The position numbers and the translations under genes are program-made. From JALUUH01 sp964636675 (lineage in GTDB: Bacteria; Pseudomonadota; Gammaproteobacteria; S012-40): 49,081 bases of DNA. The stretch is taken from the NCBI GenBank assembly GCA_964636675.1, contig CAZWUO010000008.1:1-49081 (forward strand), in the 5' to 3' direction. Positions 43,200 to 49,081 of the stretch are shown piece after piece (positions within the stretch are counted from its first letter, which is position 1; every line of letters begins with the position of its first letter). The notes under the pieces are model-generated. The model worked only from the letters and a program-made list of their open reading frames with translations. It searched no databases and was not told where the DNA came from.

Positions 43200-44962
43200 A
43201 TAATATTCCACGAAGAAGATTTGATTCATTAGTCATTGGTGCGGGTGGCGCAGGATTGCGTGCTGCATTACAGCTTGCACGCGAAGATGCAAAAGTAGCG
43301 GTGGTATCAAAAGTATTTCCCACCCGTTCGCATACCGTAGCAGCCCAGGGTGGTGTCAATGCGGCACTTGCTAATGTATTGCCTGACAATTGGCATTGGC
43401 ATATGTATGACACCATAAAGGGCAGTGATTATCTCGCTGATCAAGATGCAGTGGAATATATGTGTCGTGCAGCTGCACACTTGGTTTATGAACTCGAACA
43501 CTCAGGAGTTCCGTTTTCACGTACCCCAGAAGGTAAAATATATCAGCGTCCCTTTGGTGGCCAGAGTCAGGATTTTGGTGGGGCACAAGCTGCGCGAACC
43601 TGTGCCGCTGCGGATAGAACCGGACATGCAATTTTACACTCGCTGTACCAGCAAAATATAAAATCGAAAACGAATTTTTTTGATGAATATTTTGCTATCG
43701 ATTTGTTGAAAGATGACGAAGGTTTTATTCTGGGTGCCTTAGTCTTAGAAATTGAAACCGGTGAGCCGCTGATTATCGAGTCAAAGACCACCTTATTGGC
43801 GACGGGCGGGGTGGGGCGTATTTTTCGCACCAATACCAATGCGCGTATCAATACCGGCGATGGCATGGGCATGGCATTGCGCGCGGGTATTCCGTTACAG
43901 GATATGGAGTTTTTTCAGTTTCATCCAACCGGGATCGCGGGCAAGGGCATGTTAATTACCGAGGGAGTGCGCGGCGAAGGTGGTTATTTAATTAATAAAG
44001 ATGGCGAAAGATTTATGGAAAAATACGCGCCAAATGCCAAAGATTTAGCCAGTCGAGACGTGGTTAGTCGCTCGATTTATACCGAAGTTAAAGAAGGCCG
44101 TGGTGTGGGTGAAAACGGTGACTATGTGTTGCTAAAGCTCGACCACTTAGGCGCGGATGTAATCAAAAGCAGGTTGCCAGGTATTAGAGATATGGCAAGA
44201 ACCTTTGCGAATATCGATCCGATTGAAGAAGCTATTCCTATTTACCCCACCGCGCATTACACCATGGGTGGCATTCCTACGAATCGTTTTGGGCAAGTTG
44301 TTGTGCCCACTGAAAAAGCTGCCGAAGAAACCATTGCAGGTTTGTATGCCGTAGGTGAATGTGCTTGTGTCTCGGTTCACGGGGCTAATCGCTTAGGTGG
44401 AAATTCTTTGCTTGATCTCATTGTGTTTGGTCGTGCAGCAGGTAATGATATTATGCGTTACTTAAAGAGTCAGCGTACCCATAAACCGTTGCCTGACAAA
44501 ACGGTAGAATCAGCAATGAATCGATTAACCCGCTGGGATCAGCAAGGTGAGGGTGAAACCGTTGAGTCTTTACGTGCTGAATTGCAAAAAGAAATGGAAG
44601 ATCATTGCGGGGTTTTTCGCTCGGAGGAGATATTGCGCGAAGGGGTAGAAAAACTGGAAGCAATCAAAGCGCGTTTGCCCGATGTTAGATTACGTGACCA
44701 TAGCAAAATATTTAATACCGCCAGAATTGAAGCCTTAGAGCTGGAAAACCTCGTTGATGTTGCTGTGGCAACCGTGCATTCAGCCTATGCGCGACAAGAA
44801 AGCCGTGGTGCACACAGTCGTGTGGATTTTCCCAAGCGGGATGATAAAAATTGGATGAAGCATACCTTGTTTTTTCGCGAAGATTCGCGTTTAGACTTTA
44901 AACCCGTGCGGCTCCAACCTTTGACGGTTGAGAGTTTTCCGCCGAAAGAGCGGGTTTATTAG
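43196..44962 (+). CDS. sdhA: Succinate dehydrogenase flavoprotein subunit
   Basis: A 588-residue FAD protein from the ATG at 43196. FAD-binding VIGAGGAGLRAALQ, the covalent-FAD His H46 in FPTRSHTVAAQGG, FQFHPTG, GEGGYLIN, and RSHYTMGGI-like HYTMGGIPTNRFGQ. The C-terminal domain has the RQESRGAHSR motif. It oxidises succinate to fumarate in the TCA cycle. Normal length (E. coli 588). Confidence 0.98.
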   Translation: MNNIPRRRFDSLVIGAGGAGLRAALQLAREDAKVAVVSKVFPTRSHTVAAQGGVNAALANVLPDNWHWHMYDTIKGSDYLADQDAVEYMCRAAAHLVYELEHSGVPFSRTPEGKIYQRPFGGQSQDFGGAQAARTCAAADRTGHAILHSLYQQNIKSKTNFFDEYFAIDLLKDDEGFILGALVLEIETGEPLIIESKTTLLATGGVGRIFRTNTNARINTGDGMGMALRAGIPLQDMEFFQFHPTGIAGKGMLITEGVRGEGGYLINKDGERFMEKYAPNAKDLASRDVVSRSIYTEVKEGRGVGENGDYVLLKLDHLGADVIKSRLPGIRDMARTFANIDPIEEAIPIYPTAHYTMGGIPTNRFGQVVVPTEKAAEETIAGLYAVGECACVSVHGANRLGGNSLLDLIVFGRAAGNDIMRYLKSQRTHKPLPDKTVESAMNRLTRWDQQGEGETVESLRAELQKEMEDHCGVFRSEEILREGVEKLEAIKARLPDVRLRDHSKIFNTARIEALELENLVDVAVATVHSAYARQESRGAHSRVDFPKRDDKNWMKHTLFFREDSRLDFKPVRLQPLTVESFPPKERVY

Positions 44963-45077
44963 CCGGGTTAAAGGTCGCACAAGCGCATTAAGATGGAGCA
45001 GTGTTTACTGAGTCAGCCCTTAAGTAAGCGCTGAGTTAACCGAATAAGTAATACATAAACGGAAATAGGGAGTTTCA

Positions 45078-45776
45078 ATGCGTTTTTCAATTTATCGTTA
45101 CAATCCTGAAATGGATGACGCACCCTATGTCAAAGACTATGAGCTTAGCGATATCGGTAGCGACGATATGGTTTTGGATTGCCTGGTTCGAATTAAAGAT
45201 CAAGATGAAACCCTCAGTTTTAGACGATCCTGCGGTGAGGGGGTATGCGGCTCTGATGGTTTGAATATTAATGGAAAAAATCGTTTGGCATGCATTACCC
45301 CGGTTGCTGCACTCAATACAGATCATATAAAAATAAATCCCTTGCCCGGAATGCCGGTGATTCGTGATTTGATCGTAGATCTGAGTCAGTTTTACCATCA
45401 ATATAAATCGATTAAACCTTACCTGATTACTCACGATGCAGAGCCAGAGGTGGAGCGTCTGCAAACGCCTGAGCAGCGTGAAAAATTAGATGGTTTATAT
45501 GAATGCATTTTGTGCGCGTGTTGCTCGACATCGTGTCCGTCTTTTTGGTGGAATCCCGATAAATTTCGTGGCCCCGCCGCATTATTGCAATCCGCGCGTT
45601 TTTTAGAAGATAGTCGAGACCAGGCGACGGGAGAGCGTTTATCCGAGCTCGATGGGCCTTATCGTTTATTTCGTTGTCATACGATAATGAATTGCACGGA
45701 TGTGTGTCCCAAGGGATTAAACCCGAGTAAAGCCATTGGTGATATTAAGAAAAAATTGGCAAAACATATTATTTAG
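45078..45776 (+). CDS. sdhB: Succinate dehydrogenase iron-sulfur subunit
   Basis: A 232-residue protein. The [2Fe-2S] ligands are C52, C57, D60 and C72 (CGEGVCGSDGLNINGKNRLAC region; the Asp replaces a Cys as in E. coli). The [4Fe-4S]/[3Fe-4S] ligands lie in CILCACCSTSCP, FRCHTIMNCTDVCPKGL. GGGAG is 7 nt before the ATG. The 115-bp gap after sdhA is long for this operon. Confidence 0.98.
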   Translation: MRFSIYRYNPEMDDAPYVKDYELSDIGSDDMVLDCLVRIKDQDETLSFRRSCGEGVCGSDGLNINGKNRLACITPVAALNTDHIKINPLPGMPVIRDLIVDLSQFYHQYKSIKPYLITHDAEPEVERLQTPEQREKLDGLYECILCACCSTSCPSFWWNPDKFRGPAALLQSARFLEDSRDQATGERLSELDGPYRLFRCHTIMNCTDVCPKGLNPSKAIGDIKKKLAKHII

Positions 45777-45778
45777 TG

Positions 45779-46066
45779 ATGGATATCCTCGAGCAATTAC
45801 AAAACTCACGGGTTAAAAAAACGGAACTTTCGCGTGGCGAAATACGCTGGGCGTGTCGACGTGGTATGTTGGAATTAGATATTCTACTCGGCGATTTTTT
45901 TGATGCATACTACGATGAACTCGTGGCCGCAGATCAAAAAATATTTGAAACCCTTGTTGCACTTCCGGATCAACTGCTGTATGAATACTTTACTAAAAAA
46001 ACGTTGCCTGATGACCCCGATATAAATCGTGTCTTCCAAAAAATATGCAACGCCGCTGGTCGTTGA
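45779..46066 (+). CDS. sdhE: FAD assembly factor SdhE
   Basis: A 95-residue helical protein with the RGxxE motif (RRGMLELDILL) that docks on SdhA and promotes covalent flavin attachment. It starts 2 bp after the sdhB stop; a GTG at 45776 overlapping the stop is an alternative. Being in the sdh operon itself is common outside enterics. ygfX overlaps its end by 38 bp. Confidence 0.95.
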   Translation: MDILEQLQNSRVKKTELSRGEIRWACRRGMLELDILLGDFFDAYYDELVAADQKIFETLVALPDQLLYEYFTKKTLPDDPDINRVFQKICNAAGR

Positions 46067-46487
46067 GTTAACGCCCTCCGTCTTTTTTGTAGGTCTACTT
46101 TGCATGCTTCATCTCGTAGGTATCGGCATATTATTGATGCTCGATTTGTCTGTTGTCATACAAATTCTGGTTATCATATTCGTGTTAATCAGCTTATACT
46201 ATAATCTGAGATTGCATCCACTCTTACGTGCAGAATATTCGATTGTTGCATTGTGTTGGCGCGAGGATAACGAGTGGCAGTTGACTCAGCGAGATGGTGA
46301 AAAAATTTATGCGCAATTAAACATGAACAGCTATATGCATCCGCTGCTCGTGGTGCTTAATTTTAGTATTGTAGGTACAAAAATAAATCGAAGTGTTATT
46401 ATTTTTTTTGATGCCATTGATAATAATACTTTCAGACAACTTCGCGTACGTTTACGTTTGTTGCAAAATTCGAAGGAACCAGAATAG
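46029..46487 (+). CDS. ygfX: YgfX (CptA)-like inner-membrane protein
   Basis: A 152-residue protein starting at a GTG inside sdhE. Two adjacent membrane helices (FFVGLLCMLHLVGIGILLML; VVIQILVIIFVLISLYYNL), then a cytosolic part with WREDNEWQL and a basic end (RQLRVRLRLL). Position after sdhE and the topology match YgfX, described in E. coli as a membrane toxin or partner of SdhE. The true role is disputed. It converges on nadB with a 56-bp overlap. Confidence 0.8.
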   Translation: MSSKKYATPLVVELTPSVFFVGLLCMLHLVGIGILLMLDLSVVIQILVIIFVLISLYYNLRLHPLLRAEYSIVALCWREDNEWQLTQRDGEKIYAQLNMNSYMHPLLVVLNFSIVGTKINRSVIIFFDAIDNNTFRQLRVRLRLLQNSKEPE

Positions 46488-48069
46488 TGTCTTTTTTTTG
46501 GTTTTTATCATCTTTGTTGGGGTAGTCCAGGGTATAATGTAACCCTCGGCTTTCTTTTCTGCTTTGCGCAGATTTTATGATAAGGTCTGCGACTTCTGCG
46601 AGATTACGCAATTCCAACAAATCATTCGTCACGCTGAAATGACTATAGTATTCACCAATTTCTAAGCGCAATAAATCAACCCGTCGTTTTGCACGTTCCA
46701 GACGTTTATCCGTTCTCACGATGCCCACATAGTCCCACATAAAGCGCCTAAGTTCGTCCCAATTATGTGACACAACAACTTGCTCATCGGAGTTAGTCAC
46801 CCTGCTTTCATCCCATTCGGGCAGTATATCAGGCATCGCCACGGAATCGATTTTTTGCATAATATCTAATGCTGCTGATTCACCAAATACGATGCATTCG
46901 AGCAATGAATTACTGGCCATGCGGTTAGCACCATGTAAACCAGTATGCGCCACTTCGCCAATAGCGTACAAGCCATTGATATCCGATTGACCGTGTAGAT
47001 TAGTCATTACGCCGCCACAGGTATAATGTGCTGCAGGCACGATAGGGATTGGGTCTGTAGTGATGTCATAACCAAAAGACAGGCAGCGTTGGTATATATT
47101 TGGGAAATGTTGCTTAATAAATTCGGCGGGTTTGTAGCTGATATCGAGCAATAAAAACTCAGCCCCGAGGCGTTTCATTTCATGATCTATGGCCCGCGCA
47201 ACGACATCTCGCGGTGCGAGTTCCCCGCGTGAGTCAAAGCGTTGCATAAACGGAGTTCCATCGGGCAAGAGTAGCCTTCCTCCTTCGCCACGTAGTGCTT
47301 CAGAAATCAAAAAAGATTTCGCCTTGGGGTGATACAAACAAGTGGGGTGGAATTGGATGAATTCCATATTGGCCACTCGGCAGCCTGCGCGCCATGCGAT
47401 AGCAATACCATCGCCGGTGGAAACATCTGGATTGCTGGTATATAAATAAACTTTACTCGCGCCACCGGTTGCTAAAATCACGAACTTCGCACGAAATACT
47501 GCAACATGATGGGTTTTACGGTTTAATACATAGGCGCCAAGACAGCGATTTTCTGCGCGGCCGATTTTAATACCAGTGATTAAGTCAATCACATTATGAT
47601 CATCGAATAAATCAATATTTGTATGCTCTTTGGCGCGGTCTATGAGTGTGGTCTCCATCACTCGACCTGTTGCATCTGCAGCATGTAAAACGCGTCGATG
47701 ACTATGTCCGCCTTCGCGTGTCAGGTGAAACGAGTCCTTGTCGCCGGTATTATGTTGTTTGGTGAATTCTACCCCTTTATCGACTAACCAATGAATGGCT
47801 TTCTCGCCACTTTCAACCGTGTGTTTGACGATATTAGGTTTGCACAAACCCGCGCCGGCTTTGATTGTGTCTGATATATGGGATTCAACAGAGTCTTGTT
47901 CATCGAGTACCGCTGATATGCCACCTTGGGCATAATAGGTAGAGCCTTCTTCCGGGTTGGCTTTGGCGAGTACTGCTATTCTTGCATTGGCTGCGAGATT
48001 TAACGCGAGCGAGAGGCCAGCGGCCCCCGCGCCCACGACAAGAATGTCATATTGGTATTGGTTTTTCAT
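46432..48069 (-). CDS. nadB: L-aspartate oxidase
   Basis: A 545-residue flavoprotein of the SdhA superfamily that oxidises aspartate to iminoaspartate, the first step of NAD synthesis. VVGAGAAGLSLALNLA binds FAD. STYYAQGGISAV, HRRVLHAADATG, FIQFHPTCLYHP, GEGGRLL, PAAHYTCGGVMTN and GLHGANRMASNSLLECIVFG are all present. It uses free FAD, lacking the SdhA-type RSH motif. The ATG at 48069 has no ribosome site. It is divergent from rpoE, as in E. coli. Confidence 0.96.
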   Translation of the reverse strand: MKNQYQYDILVVGAGAAGLSLALNLAANARIAVLAKANPEEGSTYYAQGGISAVLDEQDSVESHISDTIKAGAGLCKPNIVKHTVESGEKAIHWLVDKGVEFTKQHNTGDKDSFHLTREGGHSHRRVLHAADATGRVMETTLIDRAKEHTNIDLFDDHNVIDLITGIKIGRAENRCLGAYVLNRKTHHVAVFRAKFVILATGGASKVYLYTSNPDVSTGDGIAIAWRAGCRVANMEFIQFHPTCLYHPKAKSFLISEALRGEGGRLLLPDGTPFMQRFDSRGELAPRDVVARAIDHEMKRLGAEFLLLDISYKPAEFIKQHFPNIYQRCLSFGYDITTDPIPIVPAAHYTCGGVMTNLHGQSDINGLYAIGEVAHTGLHGANRMASNSLLECIVFGESAALDIMQKIDSVAMPDILPEWDESRVTNSDEQVVVSHNWDELRRFMWDYVGIVRTDKRLERAKRRVDLLRLEIGEYYSHFSVTNDLLELRNLAEVADLIIKSAQSRKESRGLHYTLDYPNKDDKNQKKDTILVPSNFATNVNVREVV

Positions 48070-48297
48070 ATTGTAGACGGTGTATTTTTTGGAATGAAAG
48101 TAATTTTCTCTACAAGATTGAAGTTATAGCGTATTATCGTTACCTTGGGTTAATATACTCGAAATCTCAATCGCTACGGGTATATTACCTTAAAATTTTG
48201 GAATTTCCTTAACATAGTCAGATTGAATTGAAATTAATAGGGTATTTTGTTGTCCTAGGCTGTTCGTAACAGATCTTCGGACAAGCTCGCAGGGGAT

Positions 48298-48328
48298 TAC
48301 CTAAGATTAGCATGACCTGTTTTAGGTA
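48298..48328. repeat. Inverted repeat upstream of rpoE
   Basis: TACCTAA and TTAGGTA separated by 17 bp, ending about 38 bp before the chosen start. A possible regulator site. A looser pair, GGTTAATATACTCG (48149-48162) and CGGGTATATTACC (48177-48189), lies further up. No sigma-E consensus was recognised. Confidence 0.35.
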
Positions 48329-48365
48329 TCTAGATAGAAAGAACTTTAATAGATGAGTGTTGTCT

Positions 48366-48992
48366 ATGAAAATGGTAAAAGACTCCACCTCCTCGCCATC
48401 AACCGAGCAAGCGCCTATGAGTAACGGGGCGGTTGACAGAGAACTGGTTGCACGTGTTCAACGGGGTGATAAAAAAGCATTTGATGTGTTGGTTTTAAAA
48501 TATCAACATAAAATTGTGAAACTCATATCACGTTATATACATGACGTGGACGAATCATTAGATGTGGCTCAAGAAGCATTTATAAGAGCGTATCGCGCGT
48601 TGCCACGCTTTCGTGGAGAGAGTGCATTTTATACTTGGCTTTATCGTATTGCGATTAACACGGCTAAAAACTTCTTAGTTTCGCAGGGTAGAAGGCCGCC
48701 TGATTCTGATATCGACGCGGTAGATGCTGAGTATTATGAAGCAGGGAAGGCTTTAAATGATAACGCAAGCCCGGAACGTATACTGCTTAAGGATGAGATC
48801 GAAGCTGTTGTTTATAGCGCGATAGAGCAATTACCCGAAGATTTACGCACGGCGATTACGTTGCGAGAATTGGAAGGTATGAGTTATGACGAGATTGCTA
48901 CCGCTATGGATTGCCCAGTAGGAACGGTACGTTCAAGAATTTTTAGAGCAAGGGAAACCATCGATAAAAAATTGGCTCCCTTATTGAGTTAA
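48366..48992 (+). CDS. rpoE: RNA polymerase sigma factor RpoE (sigma-E)
   Basis: A 208-residue ECF sigma factor, about 20 residues longer at the N-terminus than the E. coli protein. Region 2: LISRYIHDVDESLDVAQEAFIRAYRAL and FRGESAFYTWLYRIAINTAKNFL. Region 4: LPEDLRTAITLRELEGMSYDEIA ... CPVGTVRSRIFRARE. QGRRPPDSDIDAVDAE is typical of sigma-E, the envelope-stress sigma. Start choice is open: GTG 48357, ATG 48366, ATG 48372, or ATG 48418 (MSNGAVDREL), which would match E. coli length. Confidence 0.95.
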   Translation: MKMVKDSTSSPSTEQAPMSNGAVDRELVARVQRGDKKAFDVLVLKYQHKIVKLISRYIHDVDESLDVAQEAFIRAYRALPRFRGESAFYTWLYRIAINTAKNFLVSQGRRPPDSDIDAVDAEYYEAGKALNDNASPERILLKDEIEAVVYSAIEQLPEDLRTAITLRELEGMSYDEIATAMDCPVGTVRSRIFRARETIDKKLAPLLS

Positions 48993-49067
48993 ATGGGTTA
49001 TGCAGGTTATGCAGGTTATGCAGGTTATGCAGGTTATGCAGATAGGCAACGGAAAAAAGGTGATTGA
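48993..49067 (+). CDS. Micro-ORF of Gly-Tyr-Ala repeats between rpoE and rseA
   Basis: An ATG follows the rpoE TAA with no gap and opens 24 codons: M, five GYA repeats, then DRQRKKGD and TGA, which directly abuts the ATG at 49068. It has no ribosome site of its own, so it would need ribosomes restarting after rpoE. Whether it is translated is unknown. It may be only a by-product of the tandem repeat. Confidence 0.3.
   Translation: MGYAGYAGYAGYAGYADRQRKKGD
48996..49040 (+). repeat. Five perfect tandem copies of a 9-bp unit
   Basis: The unit GGTTATGCA is repeated five times without a mismatch. Nine-base units keep the reading frame, so gain or loss of copies by slippage would change only the spacing between rpoE and the next gene. 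Confidence 0.95.
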
Positions 49068-49081
49068 ATGTCGAATAGCTT
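49068..49081 (+). CDS. rseA: Start of probable anti-sigma-E factor RseA (cut by window edge)
   Basis: Only ATG TCG AAT AGC (MSNS) is inside the window, with AAAAAAGGTGATTG as ribosome site. The name rests purely on the position behind rpoE. Confidence 0.4.

Noticed and set aside
43153..43872. Several antisense frames over sdhA
   Set aside because: Overlapping frames in the opposite strand of a highly conserved gene, caused by codon bias.
45779..46487. sdhE-ygfX as a new toxin-antitoxin pair
   Set aside because: This is a known conserved gene pair; the toxin idea is already published and disputed, so it is not new here.
1..49081. CRISPR arrays, tRNA or rRNA genes, integrase or transposase genes, riboswitches
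   Set aside because: None recognised by eye on either strand; the only tandem repeat noted is the 9-bp array at 48996-49040.

Overview
This 49 kb window comes from an AT-leaning gammaproteobacterium. The placement rests on gene order more than on any single gene. At the right end, ygfZ faces away from sdhCDAB-sdhE-ygfX, which converges on nadB, and nadB is divergent from rpoE. This is the arrangement of ygfZ/sdhE/ygfX and nadB/rpoE/rseA in enterics and their relatives, with the succinate dehydrogenase genes inserted. A porin with a C-terminal Phe, several lipoproteins, a FadL/PorV-like barrel and a DbpA helicase fit an aerobic Gram-negative cell. Three cation/proton antiporters within about 11 kb hint at a saline or pH-variable habitat (inference). 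No rRNA, tRNA, CRISPR array, phage or transposase gene was found.

Layout. 1-1.8 kb: CBS-domain protein (cut by the window edge) and an HD-GYP phosphodiesterase. 2.1-6.8 kb: a lipoprotein with lamin-tail, Ig-like and BP74-like domains, tryptophan 2,3-dioxygenase, a kynureninase-like enzyme and a SpoU rRNA methyltransferase. 6.8-10.3 kb: an unknown lipoprotein and a GGDEF-EAL protein. 10.6-15.8 kb: a sulfur block of persulfide dioxygenase, SulP transporter, sulfite/nitrite reductase and DUF934 protein. 15.8-17.5 kb: DUF3025 protein and an unknown membrane protein. 17.9-19.7 kb: a glycosyltransferase split over two overlapping frames, its second half fused to a polysaccharide deacetylase. 20-28 kb: cold-shock protein, DbpA, asparaginase, two CPA2-type antiporters, asparaginyl-tRNA synthetase. 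28-32.3 kb: a methyltransferase lacking the usual catalytic His, then an uncharacterised leftward cluster of VWA lipoprotein, polytopic coiled-coil membrane protein and small coiled-coil membrane protein. 32.5-39.2 kb: NhaC antiporter, porin, two orphan response regulators, DUF2934 protein, FadL/PorV-like barrel, DMT-transporter pseudogene. 39.4-49.1 kb: DjlA, proline iminopeptidase, YgfZ, the sdh operon, NadB, sigma-E and the first codons of what should be RseA.

Most genes are housekeeping or standard accessory genes. The less explained parts are: (i) four intergenic inverted-repeat elements of about 100-220 bp, two of which share an identical 20-base end; (ii) the VWA/coiled-coil membrane cluster; (iii) a micro-ORF made of a five-fold 9-bp tandem repeat (Gly-Tyr-Ala) lying exactly between rpoE and the presumed rseA; (iv) the split glycosyltransferase directly behind one inverted-repeat element. 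I saw no complete defence or other clearly new multi-gene system. The VWA/coiled-coil cluster is the only candidate, and its function cannot be read from sequence alone.
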